The position numbers and the translations under genes were made by a program. A model generated the notes under the pieces. The model searched no databases. It was not told the DNA's origin and was given only the letters and a program-made list of their open reading frames with translations. Shown in pieces: positions 46,778 to 58,694 of a stretch of 64,000 bases of DNA (its first letter is position 1; each line of letters begins with the position of its first letter). This DNA comes from Dipteris shenzhenensis (lineage: Eukaryota > Polypodiophyta > Polypodiopsida > Gleicheniales). The stretch is taken from the NCBI GenBank assembly GCA_047967505.1, contig CM106538.1; one strand, given 5' to 3'.

Positions 46778-47272
46778 CTATTGTCTAGATTTTGCTTTGA
46801 AATGTGAGGGAAGGAAATCTCTCTTGATGAGCTTTTGAAAAGACTTCCAAGATTTGGGTCGCCTTTTACTGTGCTTAGTGATGTTCCACCAAAGTGCAGC
46901 ACTCTCTACTAAATGATTTGTAGCACATTTAATCTTATCTTCTTCAGAGAATTTCTCTTCTGAAAAATAATCATCTAGCTGAGTGATCCAAGACAAGATA
47001 GTGCGTGCTTCTTTCTTTCGATCAAAATTTTGAAATGAGAAAGCTTTTGTACTTATCTTACTCTTCTTCCTCGAATTTTGTGCTCTCAGTGTGGCTTTGA
47101 CTGTCCTGATAATAGTATCATCATCGGAATCATCGTCAGATGAATGTCTCTTTCTTTTCTTACCATTGATTTTCTTTTCTAATCTCTCCCTATACTCACT
47201 CTCATCAGCCAACTGTGCCTGAAGTGTGTCTAACTGCTCTTGGAGTGTGGGTGGTTGTGGCTGATGCGCCAT
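46778..47272 (-). pseudogene. Element B gag, N-terminal and capsid part
   Basis: From MAHQPQPPTLQEQLDTLQAQ the reading has a coiled-coil region, a Lys/Asp-rich stretch and the capsid-like FDRKKEARTILSWITQLDDY, then VESAALWWNI, the usual (A).WW gag signature. A stop at about 46778 (KSRQ*) and frame loss precede the zinc knuckle. It is preceded by a leader (47273-48389) with no genes and an (ATTTTT)n run at 48335-48365. Confidence 0.88.
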
Positions 47273-48389
47273 GATAATGCGATAAGCACAAATAAAGCGG
47301 AACGGAGGAAAAATAAAGATATTAAGTGTATGAGAATTAAACAGATGAAATAAAGATGTGATTCAAGTGTATGGTAAGACAACGGATGGCGGAAGATACT
47401 AAGTGTATGAAATATAAAGCAAAGAAATCACTTATATCGCTCTTTGATTCGAAGGTAGAAAAGACTAGAGTGGGAGATATGTGACCGATGTTGTCGCTCG
47501 TAGTCGTCTTGCGCTTGACTGATCTCCAATTAATTGCTCGATGATTCGTGGTTCCAATCGCCTTCTTGATTCGAGCTTCTCAGATTTGGCAATGGTCTTC
47601 GCCTTGTCGAGCTCCGATCGCCTTGTTGAATTTCCTCTTCTTCTTCTTCTTTTTTTTTAAAAAAATTATTAAAAAAGGGCCTTTTGAACCTTTGGGGTCC
47701 CTTGCTTTTTAGGAAGTCAAGGGAATCGTTTGACTTGGAAAGCTTGTGCTTCAATCCTTAGAGCCGCAGATGGGCAGAGTCGCAGAAAGACTCTCAAATT
47801 GTCTTAATACCTCGTTGCAACGAGCGTGCGGATTAAGGAGTAAATATTTGCTATTCGCGATGGTAGAGTCCCAAAGTCACTTAAGGGGGTTGCCAAAAAT
47901 AGTAAAGGCTCGGACAGCCTGTGACGTAACACGACTACGCTACACGACTGCTCCTCCCAAAAATGGCGATGTGGAAGACATGGCTACTTCTTCCAAAAAC
48001 GATGGTGCTATGGATACTGCGGGGCTGCACCGCGTTGTCAGAGGCCTGAGGGCAGAGGCTGCTACTGCCTCGTAATTATTGCAAACTGCAGGTCATCACG
48101 CTCGTGACGACGACTGCTCCGAAAGCTTGCTCCAAGGTTAGATAGAAAAGAGCTGAAGGCACGTCTAACGAGGCTTTGTTGGCCTTTCAAATATACATGC
48201 GGTCAATCTTCTTTTTAGATTCTTTTGCCACGATTTCACGAGCTCCGATTATGCACACGTCCTCTTGAATCCTCCACAAAACTTATCTTTCCAAGGTGTC
48301 TTTTTCTTCTTGAATCCACATGAGGAAGCTTTAGATTTTTATTTTTATTTTTATTTTTATTTTTCTTCCTTCACAAGAGTGTCACCAAA

Positions 48390-48402
48390 GGCTCTGATAC
48401 CA
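48390..48402 (-). other. Element B primer-binding site
   Basis: On the minus strand, TGGTATCAGAGCC lies one base inside the 5' LTR end (..GGTTTCA). It is complementary to the 3' end of an initiator Met tRNA, as is usual in plant LTR elements. Confidence 0.88.
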
Positions 48403-48403
48403 C

Positions 48404-49126
48404 TGAAACCAAAAAGGTATTTCTTTCACACACAAATATACCACTTAATCAATTGGAGAAGAAGAACACAATCACTCCATGAAAACGACACCAGACTGGG
48501 TACATCTCCCCCCCTAGATGAGTGGCTCACGCTTCCTCATCTAGAGTATTTATGATATTTCATAAAAGCACCAAGGAGCCAAAATTATCCCTCTCATTCA
48601 AAAATGAGGGATTTGCTTTACATAGCCATCTTAGGGCCCAAAATGAATTATGTCCACAACAAAATATATTGCCCAAACTTGCAATAATAAAACAAATACA
48701 AAATTGGCCCATGGCCATATATAATGCGCTGTGCGACACCTCGATCGGTACCCTCACACTAACTCCAATCCTCGCTATGAGTTCCATCACCTATACTCAA
48801 GCCGCCAATTTCATTATTTATTAACAATTGATTGAACGAATCACCGAATCAACCGATCCCAACATAACCGCGCTCAAAGCACAATAATCAAGCACAACAC
48901 CAATAACACTAGTGACATCAGTATTAGCATGGAATCACCCACAATACCGACCATCTAGCATGGCAAAACACAAGCTAGTCAGGCGTCCCCAACTAACCAC
49001 ACAAAGTATCCACTAGGACCCTCGCCGCGTCTGGTGCACTCCTATGGAGTACTTTGCCATAGTCACACTTGACTAAAGTAATAATATCCAAAGCAAGATA
49101 TATCACAAAATATAATTTCCGTAACA
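48404..49126 (-). repeat. Element B 5' LTR (complete)
   Basis: About 723 bp with TG..CA ends (minus strand TGTTACGG..GGTTTCA). Its inner about 473 bp matches the truncated 3' LTR. The open frame reading from the A3 zinc knuckles into this LTR is accidental. Confidence 0.88.
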
Positions 49127-49131
49127 CAACC

Positions 49132-49439
49132 ATATCACTCTCAAATGTACTATTTGCTTGCATCACTTCTACTATGTTGATGGTAGCCTTTCTTTTCTTA
49201 TCAGGATGATTAGGGCAATCTGAGAAGAAATGTTTATAACCACAGTCTGGACAATATCCATTAGTAGTAGGAGGTTTAATCAGAGGGCAATCTCTCATAT
49301 AATGATCTCCTTGGCATTTGTAACAAGGCCCAATAGGCCTTGGCTTTGATCCTGGTGTAATCCCACTATTGGCAATAAACATCAAAGTCTTATGATCCAT
49401 TGAGAAATGATCCCCAGTACTTTGAGTCGAATTTGCCAA
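49132..49439 (-). pseudogene. Family A gag zinc knuckles (copy A3)
   Basis: Two knuckles, CYKCQGDHYMRDC and CPDCGYKHFFSDC, both with CX2CX3HX4C spacing, are followed by KKRKATINIVEVMQANSTFE and interrupted by element B. The same pair is present in copies A4 (both) and A1 (first). Confidence 0.85.
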
Positions 49440-49946
49440 AGGTATATGAGATTCCGAGGTTCCAACAAATGGAAGCTCATAATCACTTTGATATTACCCA
49501 TATAATGCAAGGTCACCTTCTGAGTATGGAGTAGTCGAGACCATAGCTCCTTCATTTTCCTCTGTCGGATATAAGTATCTGACTGCAGTTTTTTCCTCAC
49601 CAAGTAGTGGTGGCTCTTGGCCTAGCACCGGTTGTGGTTTTTCTGCCCCAGGGGTAGCATTGGCTTGCCTAGGTGCTTACCTCGATGGTGGTGGCTATTG
49701 TGCCCCTACTTGTCCTAGGTTGTATACATTGTTTCTAGGTCAGTAGTAGCACTCTGGTGTCTTATGTTTCATATACTTCCTCTCAATGCCACAACATCTA
49801 TTGTTTGGTGGTGGATAAACGTTCACTTTCTTGGGTAAATGAGGGCATTTACCATTAGAGTGCTCATCTCCACATAGTGAACATCTGAATGGTCTCAGAG
49901 GTAGTACTCTTTGGGCTGGTTGATTGACTTTCTACATCTGGTTCAT

Positions 49947-51683
49947 TCATTGCATGAGTACATCCGTGATAGCCTCTGCATTCAGAGTTTGATTATCTTT
50001 CGAACTAATCTCACTCCTAGCCTTCGTACTGGTGGTTTCCTCTTTAAGTTCAGTCTTAGCTTTATCCGTGCCATAGATTTCACAATTGTCTTCCAGATCT
50101 ATAGCCTCTTTGATGCTGCTATCCAAGGTTGAGCACCTCTTCATGTAGACATCTTTTCTTAGTGTGACATTGGTCAGTACCTCTTACAAAAAGAGACACA
50201 AGCCTCGCCTGTTTAGGAACTTCCGACACCGGGCATCTGGTTATATATTGCTTAAATGTACTAGCCACATCTCTCATAGTTTCTTTCGATTGCTGTTTGA
50301 AATTATATATCCTTGCTACCGTATCATGTTTAATTCCTCTTTAAGATAATTCAACTATGAACTCCTGGATCAGTCATACCAGACCCTTTGAATTGCATAT
50401 GAAAATCCACTACTTGTTCAGCTCTAAGCACTTGTCTAAAGAGGGCGACATGGTCATGTGGATTTCCAGTTCCATTAAAACCTTTTTTGACCCACTTCTG
50501 GAACTGTGAAGGTCTCACTCTTCTAGTGGTTTCAGAAGGTTTTGCAAGAAAAAGGCTTAGATTAATCAGTGGCCCTATTGGTCTTGTTTGCACTAGATGT
50601 GCTATAACGCGATGAGCTAACAAGCCCACTCTGGGGTGTGGTTCCACTGGCCCTTTGTTGGCCACATAACCGCCTTTCGTTCTTGAACCAATCGAAAGTC
50701 CCGCATGTCCACCTTCCACATTGAAGGTAGGTGTGGTTGCATAGGATCCTACTCCTTTATATGTTTATCCACCATTAGGCTTATGCTCTTACTGAATCTA
50801 TCTTCAAGTATGGTCAATGGAGTAAACTTAGACTGTGCCTTCTTAGGAGGATCTCTATTGTGAATGTAATTGAGAACCGAGTCTCCCAAATAAGTGAAGT
50901 TGGCTGCATCTCACAACATAAGAGTTTCAAATTTGTTCTGATACTCATCCATGATAAGATCACTCTTAGGTTGTGTTCCAGAAAGGTCTGTGAAGCCATA
51001 CAAGGTTTTCTCCATGGTCAACGTGCCTATCTTTGGATTCCTAACCACCAAATAGAGGAAAATGAACTTCTGTTTCGGGTCTTGATGATAATAGAATCCT
51101 ATTCTTTCATCATCTGTCTCATGATAATAGGATTTCCATGTTTTCTCTAGGACGTAATTCCCTTCTAGTATAGGAATCCTCCCTTGAATCTCTTTTCTTG
51201 AAGACTTGACTCCATTAACTGACCAAACTTATCTACCATCTCAGGAGCAGAGGTAACCAAGTATATGGTACCATTCCTGCTACAGTAACTATCATCTTGG
51301 TAGTTCACTTGTGGCTCCATCTCCACCTCAGTGGTTGTATCTTCTATTCAAACACACAATCTTCTCATTGGGTCCTAATAGATGCTAGCTCCAAATTTAT
51401 TCTCATACTTATGTACAAGAGTCATACAACAGCTTAGCTTAGTCCCATTCCTTACAACGCTAGCCATGAGGCTAGGGGAAATTGTGGTAGTCCTATCAGA
51501 TGCCATGCTAGAACTAGTGTCAGACAAGTAGTCTGGCACTTCTTCCTCAATTGGCTCTAGTAGAGTAAACTGATTCACACTTTCTTCCATGGATACTAAG
51601 CTGATGTTATCTCTCTCACTCTGTTGCCCAAACTTGTAATGATTTCTTGACCTTAGAATCATAAACTCAACTATCAAAAGCAA
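49947..51683 (-). pseudogene. Family A gag N-terminal and capsid region (copy A3)
   Basis: From right to left: an acidic stretch with EEEVPDYLSDTSSSMASD (51683-51375); a region with YLGDSVLNYIHNRDPPKKAQ (about 50900); FQKWVKKGFNGTGNPHDHVA (about 50510); GIKHDTVARIYNFKQQSKET (about 50330); and MKRCSTLDSSIKEAIDLEDN (50144). The last three align with the gag of copy A4. Stops and frame changes separate the pieces. Confidence 0.75.
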
Positions 51684-52079
51684 GGATCACCTGGCTAGTC
51701 AAGCTTTTGATCCTCAGGCTTGGACTTCCCTATTTCTGCATAGCCACACAAGTATAGAAAGATTCTTAGTGGCTAGTAAATTGCTATATTTGGTAGTTTC
51801 CTATCCAAATTCTAGCAACTACTATATGCAGTGTTTACAAAGCTATGTGGGCTTTCCTATAGGTAACTTGAAGGAGATCTTGCACCCTATCTTCCTCACT
51901 CACTGTTATAGATACTTAAGAGTCTCAGCCACTTGTTTCTCTGTTTGGAGGCCTATGTGATGGCAGGAAGCTCTTGCTTTTCCACTTAGGGTTGAAAGCT
52001 GAATAAATCCTCCAAAATGCTCTAGTCTTCACCCAATTGAGTTCTTGCCCACTATACCACTATGTGCACAAAATATGGC

Positions 52080-52400
52080 GCTTACTGGCTCAATTACCTC
52101 AATCTTGGTTCAAATCGCAATGTGATCAGCCACGATGTGCATCACATGATGTGCATATAGGTGTAAATCACAATGTGAACAAAGACTCAAAATTGGACAA
52201 TCTGGTTTAACCAAGCTCTTGTGTGGGTTCTAGACTATTCCCAAGTGAAAGATGAGTTACAAACAACCAACTCTCAGAACCTCACAATGTGCACCGCATG
52301 ATGTGAATCGTAGATGTAAATTGCGATGTGAATATCCACAATGTGCATCACCAGGTGTGCATCGCGATGTGAACAACACGTATCAATTTTGGTTTGCCAA
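52080..52400. repeat. CAATGTGNATCNC-type repeats in the copy A3 leader
   Basis: Words such as CGATGTGCATCAC, CACAATGTGAAC, GCATGATGTGAATCG and GCATCGCGATGTGAAC recur about ten times in 300 bp. Many overlap inverted copies (GATGTGCATC). The function is unknown. Confidence 0.7.
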
Positions 52401-53044
52401 GCATGTGGGGGTCATAAATGTCCAGTCAAATGCCACACAATGTACTAAACTGAGTGAATTGTGGAAAAAAACTAGAATTCCAGAATGCAAATCTATTTCA
52501 AGCAGAGATGCACCACATCATACCCATCTCATACATATAAAAACTTCACAATTTGGAGATGTTTTAAGAATTCAAAACTCAAATGGTGCAATACAACAAC
52601 TTTTTATGTTTTTTCAATTTTCGCTTGCATTTTTGCACAAGGGGAATGGATTTTTGGACTTCTATGGTTTCTCCTAACCTACTCTATCCTACCTATGCTA
52701 TGAAACAAAAACAAACACAAATGAAATGCTCCAAGAGCTATTTGGGTGGGTGTTCAAGACGTCATAAAAGTCATCTCATGAACTTTTATACATCTGATAT
52801 GACACAAACACTCTACCACATGCATAGACTCAACCCAAAGTTCTTATGCACATGTATTCACTCTACCCAAATGCTTCGAACTAAGGGCAAGCTTCCCTTG
52901 CTCTCTTGGAAGACTACGAATCTCCAACCGTAACTTCCAAATGTAGGATTTGAAGCAATGTGACTCTAGGTTTGCATCTAGAGGGTCTCCAATTTAAAGA
53001 CAAGACATAGGGGAAAGTACATCCCGCCTAGTTTAGGTATCTAG

Positions 53045-53064
53045 TCCCCGACAATGGCACCAAA
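53045..53064 (-). other. Copy A3 primer-binding region
   Basis: On the minus strand, TTTGGTGCCATTGTCGGGGA directly follows an LTR ending in GCTAACA. Plant Ty3/gypsy elements often have (T)TTGGCGCCGTTGCCGGGGA at this place, so this is a mutated version of that site. Confidence 0.7.
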
Positions 53065-53952
53065 TGTTAGCGGATTGCCACGACAAATGTTATAGACAAG
53101 CGAGAACTCGATTAACAATAAATTGTCACAATTCGAGGACGTAGACTACTCGGACTAGGGCACGGAGACTTTCCATGCTAGAGCTAGCATATGGGAAAAT
53201 ACTCTCGCATCCTATGGGCTTACAAATGCATGCAATGGTATGAAATACACTCTCAATGCATCCAATAAGACTTACATGCAATCCAATGCTCCTCTTTACA
53301 ATGTCTAAGCTCACATAATCACTCGATCAACTATGGAAAAGCTAAACCTCTTGCTTGAGGTACTAATCAAGCTCTATAACTCACTACAAAGCCTTCAAAC
53401 ACATAGGCCGGCCTCTTGCAAGCTATGGCTATAACCTCTCAAATCGACACAAATCTTTCCCACAAAGACTCAAAGCAATCATAGAACTAGAACATTGACA
53501 AAAGCATTCAAGAACATCACTATTCCATGCTTAATCACATACATTAGCAATTAATCAACCTACACAAAATCTTGAGTATCGGACACGAGCGTGAATTGCT
53601 CGACGAGGGGAATGCAATGCATACAATGCATTCGCACCAAGAAGGTTGCTCTATCGCATGGCAAGATCTACACAAGCTCTCTATTTCTCTCACACACACA
53701 CTCGAGCTATTATCTCCACAAAGTGATTTAATTCAAAGAGCACTAAAAATTACAAGATTTTGGCTTGCCGCCGGGAATGACCGGCAGTCATTCTAACAAA
53801 TCTATTGAGTGTTTAAGCTATGTGCAAATTGAAAATAGTACTTGGAAACCCGTAGGTCCCATGATTATTACAAAGGTAAAAATTCTAGTTACAGTGCTTT
53901 GGCTTTCATCTCTGTCCCACTTGCTTCATAGCTTCTCTGCTTTTCTCTAACA
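53065..53952 (-). repeat. Copy A3 putative 5' LTR
   Basis: On the plus strand it starts TGTTAGCGG and can be closed at CTCTAACA, giving matching TGTTAG/CTAACA short inverted ends in 888 bp. No second copy of this LTR was found in the window, so the outer end is inferred. Confidence 0.6.
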
Positions 53953-54094
53953 CAGGGGTTTAATGGTTCCCAGTAGGCCATTAGCTTGTGCATGAAACGA
54001 AACTGCTTTGTCTACGACAAGCAATGTACATTCAGCACCAACCAGCTTGACCTTGTTTTATGTACTTATTAGTTTTGGGCCTTTGGGTTGCTCC

Positions 54095-54860
54095 TAGTCA
54101 CACACACACACACACACACACACTTGCCCTCATCCCTCTCTCTCTCCTCTCTTGATTTCTCTTGCTACCATACTTCACACACACATATATACACAAACAC
54201 CCACACTCATTCTCTTTCACACACACATACATCACATACATCACACACACATACATCACGTACATCATACACACGTACACACAAAAACATAAATGCTCTC
54301 GTCTCACTCTCTCCCTCATCCCTCTCATCACACAAGCGTTCTCTCTCTCTACATCACACACACATACATACATCACACATACACGCACTTTCTTTCTCTC
54401 TAACACATACATTCACCCAAACACACACTCATTCTCTCTTTCACACACACATACATCACACACAAACACATACATCACATACATCACACACACACATACA
54501 TCACATACATCACACGCACACACATCACCCACACACCCTCTCTACCATACATACAACACACCCACACACTCTTCCTCTCATCTCTCTACATACACACACA
54601 CTACACACTCTTCCTATCATACACACCCTACACACACACAAACATAAAAACACATTCTCTCTCATCTCTCTACATCTCACACACAACATCACACACACAC
54701 ACACACACTCTACACAAAATCTCTCTCTCTCATTATACACACATACACCCCACAAAAACACACTCACTCTTCCTCTCGCTTGTTCTCTCCACACACTCCA
54801 CTCTCAATCTCTCTCTCTCACTACGCATCATCCACATACTCTCCTCTCTCTCTTTCACAC
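54095..54860. repeat. CACACA/CTCTCT-rich microsatellite region
   Basis: Mixed CA runs, CT runs and ACATACATCACACACA variants cover nearly the whole stretch. ORFs of up to 276 codons in several frames and on both strands are repeat translations. Confidence 0.95.
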
Positions 54861-55330
54861 TAGACTAACAAGCAATGAAAGCACCGGTAGAGGACGTGCA
54901 AGGAGGGGACCGCGATAGACGTGTTGTGAGCAGCAAGAGGGAGACCACATTGTGGATGTGTGTGCATCGGACACGAGGATGCACGGCTGAGGTATAGGCC
55001 AGGCAGAGGAGGACGTGACTGAGGGCGATGGACTAGGTTGAGGCGGTAGCGCATCAGATGCACACGGGGCAACCAAAGGCAAGATGCACTTGCAGTAGAT
55101 GCGTTGAGGCTAGAGGACATGGGCGCACAGGCCACATAAGGGATGCAAGGCAGTGGTGTAGATAGGTAGTGGGATGTGGATGCATGAGGTAGAGGCTGCG
55201 TTGAGGACATGCACGTGGGCAAGAAGAGGATGCATAGATGCAAGAGCAGCAATAGTAGGTGCGTAGGAGTAGCAAGAAGCGTATGCATTGGATGCACTAG
55301 TGTAGGATGCGCAAGGCACAAACATGTCAG
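54861..55330. other. Non-repetitive G-rich island between microsatellites
   Basis: The plus strand is rich in AGGATGC and GATGCA words. Minus-strand ORFs (up to 178 codons, 55396-54860) overlap in three frames and have no recognisable motif, so no gene is called. Confidence 0.4.
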
Positions 55331-55379
55331 ACACATGCCAAGGAAAAAAACAAATTCCTTTCTCTGTCTCTCCTCATGC

Positions 55380-55628
55380 TCCAGTGTCGTGGACACGTGG
55401 AGATCTTCTCTCTCTCTCCAATTTTTGTCTCCCTCCTCTCTCTAACTCTCTCTATCTCTCTCTCATCTCTTCTCGAGCTCTTCTCTCTCAACCACACACA
55501 CACACACACACACAGAGCACCCACACACACCCTCGCTCTCTTTCACGTTCACTCTCTCTCTCTCTCTCCTCTCTCTCATCCGTTGCACTGCATATTAAAA
55601 AAATATATATAATGTATATACATACACA

Positions 55629-55724
<96 letters not shown>

Positions 55725-55910
55725 AACACACACACTCGCACACACTTGGTCGACAGACACACACACACACACACAAGCTCACTCTTTCTCTTATCTCTCC
55801 TCTCTCACATATGCACATAAACACTCGCTCTGTACCATCACACACGCACAATCTCTCTCCTCTCATTACCATACAACTCACAGCACACACACACTCACAT
55901 ACACTCTCTC
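55380..55910. repeat. CT and CA microsatellites including a (CA)n run of about 100 bp
   Basis: The CA run at about 55625-55722 is nearly pure. CT/CA mixtures flank it on both sides. A further CT/CTAT tract lies at 56118-56162. The region 55920-56115 is unremarkable AT-rich DNA. Confidence 0.97.
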
Positions 55911-57029
55911 CTACTCAGTGGAAGTTGCAAGTCTTTACAAATCTGGAAAATTTTGGCGTATTTTTGCTTAAATACCTCTAAATTTTAGCAAAATACCTCT
56001 TATCTTTCACGGTTAAAGGTTTTCCATGCTTTGGAAATAAGATTCACTTCGAGCTCTGCCATCCACATATGCATTTCACACGCGCAAATATCGCATACAC
56101 TCACACATTGACCATTCTCTCTCTCTCTCTCTATCTATCTATCTTTTTCTCTCCCTCTCTCTCTGTGCACTCTTTATCTCTCTACCACTGGGGGCAGGTC
56201 ACCAGCACACTAGCTGAGGCGTTGAGATCATTCCACTGCTGAGAAAAGGGGATATGTACTCAATACGAGCCCCTCAAAGACCATTTGGGGATGTTTCTCA
56301 AACCAAAATTGTCAGATTGTCAATTTGGGCATATACCCCGATTGGAGCATAGAACTTCCAAAGTCATGGCTAGCCAGGAAATTCAATTCGATTGGACACT
56401 CAAATTCCAATATGTGAACAACCATGGAGCTAGAATCTACCGAGACTATCTCGGTGGATACACAGTGTGTGTAGATGACCATCCAATATATTTTGACATA
56501 GAACCTAGGGTAGATTATCTATGGCCCAGATGAAACCATGTACTTGGTAACAGATGATTTGCACGCGATAGATACCTAGGATGATTGATAGAACAGCCTA
56601 GGAATGTGAACCACAATCACATGTTGCCTATGCCTATCTATGAAGGGTGTAGGCAAGTAAACAGGTTTCCGGTCAAACGACTTTATATCGATGACCCCAC
56701 CATAGGCATGTTCTACCATGTCAATGATGGTTCACAAATATATTAGGGTGTAGAATACACCAACATGGTCACGAGCACAAATGGTGAAATCCTATACGTT
56801 TTTGTCCGATAATCTGGTGCGCAAATCACTAATATCATGTTCCTAGATGCTTATGGCCAGATTTATCAAATGATTTTGCCACAAGAAGCTAGCAAGCATA
56901 TATACATGGGGATCTCGATTATAGAACTCATGCCATTTGTAAGAAACCCCATGTCACATTCACAAGGGCCCCGACGATCGACGAACTCACAAGGCTGAGT
57001 ATGAGGACATAGTCCTAAATGGAGAGAAT

Positions 57030-57902
57030 ATGAGGGCACAAATGCCAGAAAATCACCAGATAGATACCTATAACGTAAATGCAAAGCAAGGATGTGAAAA
57101 TCTCATAGAAAATGGTGGTCATCCAGCCAACCTAGGGCCAATACGGTCACAAAACCCAAATCACATGATCCACCCAACTGGATATGTCCCACCGGTAGAT
57201 GTTGGATACACACACACATATGAAAATTCGATGCAACCATCCTAGTTGAAGAAGTGGGTCAAGAAAACATTCATTGGGAAAGAAGATCCACATGAGCACG
57301 TGATGGAGGTCAAGCGAGTGCTTAGAGCAGAAAATATTACAGATTTCCACATGCAATTTGAAGGATTTGGTTTAACTTTGGAAGGCACCACCCTTTCCTG
57401 GTTCCAAACTTTGGATCAATAAAACTTCATCGGTATAGATGCCTTGATGAACCAGCTCATAGATGAATTTTCAAAATGAGGTATCAAACACAATATATTG
57501 ATGGAGATCCATAGGTTCAAACAAAACGCATGTGAATCTATGAGAGATGCCGCAAACCAGTTGAAATAGTATATTGCTCGATGCCTAGACACTGAACGAC
57601 CGACCCAAGAGAGGTTAATATCCATATTTCTAGAGGGGTTGGTAGATAAACACCTCAAAAAGGATGTGTGCATGAAACGGTGCACCACATTAGACCAATG
57701 CATCCTTGAAGCCATAGACCTAGTCGACAATGTTGAAATATGTAAGGACATCAAGGTGGGTCCCAATGCTAGGTCTACAAGCTTCAACAAACCAAGTAAT
57801 GTGCCAATAGACCAGCCACTTGATCTTGAGGCTCTTAGTGACTTGATTCTCAAAAAGTTGAAAGATCTTTCTGGAGTTCAAGGGAGTGATCCACAAATAT
57901 GA
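57030..57902 (+). pseudogene. Family A gag (copy A4)
   Basis: MRAQMPENHQIDTYNVNAKQ starts an open stretch, followed by YTHTYENSMQPS, a stop and LKKWVKKTFIGKEDPHEHVM. Next are VLRAENITDFHMQFEGFGLT and LEGTTLSWFQTLDQ, which fits the retrotransposon gag pattern (F...L.G.A..WF..L). Then come GIKHNILMEIHRFKQNACES, ERPTQERLISIFLEGLVDKH and CTTLDQCILEAIDLVDN. Four stops are present. Confidence 0.82.
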
Positions 57903-58249
57903 TTTCAAGATACGTATGGATATGAGCCACATTGACAAACCTATGGAATGTCATTTGATTATTATGGGAAGAAGCACCACAAGCATGATTATTACAAGCC
58001 TATAGCACACCCATACCGACCATTACTACCATCGATGCCCACACATCATAGAAATCCGATACATAACATGGGTTATGTGCCAATTAGGTGAGGAGATGAT
58101 GCTCTAGTGCCAACAATGCCATATCATAGAGAGGCTAGTACCTCATACCAGTCCACCCCCAGATGAACGAGCAGTCTAGCTCAGATTTTGATCAAAGAAG
58201 AACCCAAAACATCTAGCTCCGATGATCAGTACACAATGGATAGATGAAC

Positions 58250-58694
58250 TTTGATGTTCATAGCCAATAGTGGGGTTAGATTGTACGATGAGCCAAAACC
58301 CAAGCCTCAGGTGCCTAACATGAAGATTTGCATCAAGTGCAATGGCAACCATGACCTCATGGATTGCCCAAAGTATTGAGGACCTACGGGTAAAGGATAT
58401 TGTGTCGAGTGTGCGATCACACACTTGTTTGCAGACTGCCCTAGAAATCTAAATCGAAAAGGCAAACAAGTCACTACTGTTGGTGTTAACACATCACCAA
58501 GCGCATCAAAGAAAGAGCCAGTGGTCCCACTATGTGATACAAGGGCTCAAGCCAAGAAAGCTATTGAGAAAAATGAAGATATGAAGGCAGAATCTTCTAG
58601 CCATGGACATAAGCCGAAAACTACTCCAATAGAGGCAAAACTGCCAATTTTTATCCCTAAAGCGCCTAGTGTTCAATTAGGGAAAGAGTACTAG
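58250..58694 (+). pseudogene. Family A zinc knuckles and linker (copy A4)
   Basis: LYDEPKPKPQVPNMKICIKC, NGNHDLMDC is the first knuckle and YCVECAITHLFADCPRN the second, both CX2CX3HX4C. One stop separates them. PVVPLCDTRAQAKKAIEKNE follows and helps to align the two sides of the interrupted copy A3. Confidence 0.82.

Larger units (their letters stand above)
43299..49126 (-). mobile_element. Ty3/gypsy element B inserted in copy A3, with CAACC target duplication
   Basis: The element is bounded by TG..CA ends (plus-strand TGAAACC..GTAACA) and by CAACC at 43294-43298 and 49127-49131. Order on the minus strand: 5' LTR (48404-49126), primer site TGGTATCAGAGCC (48390-48402), leader, gag, zinc knuckle and protease, reverse transcriptase, RNase H, partial integrase, then the truncated 3' LTR. 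The integrase coding region runs straight into the 3' LTR at about 43774. The C-terminal integrase, polypurine tract and first about 250 bp of the 3' LTR are therefore deleted. Over the shared about 475 bp the LTRs differ at about 16 positions plus small indels (my count by eye). Confidence 0.9.
41600..53952 (-). mobile_element. Family A Ty3/gypsy-like element, copy A3, interrupted by element B
   Basis: From right to left on the minus strand: 5' LTR (53065-53952), primer site, leader, gag N-part (51683-50814), central gag (50719-49947), two zinc knuckles (49330-49200), then element B (43299-49126), then the linker (43293-42711) and an aspartic protease (42291-41950). The linker resumes as VVP then TRAQKK, aligning with VVPLCDTRAQAKK of copy A4; this shows that both sides of B belong to one element. 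Reverse transcriptase, integrase and the 3' LTR are absent. Several stops show it is dead. Confidence 0.78.

Noticed and set aside
54088-55890. ORFs of up to 276 codons rich in His/Thr or Cys/Val
   Set aside because: They come from CA and CT microsatellites in many frames and on both strands.
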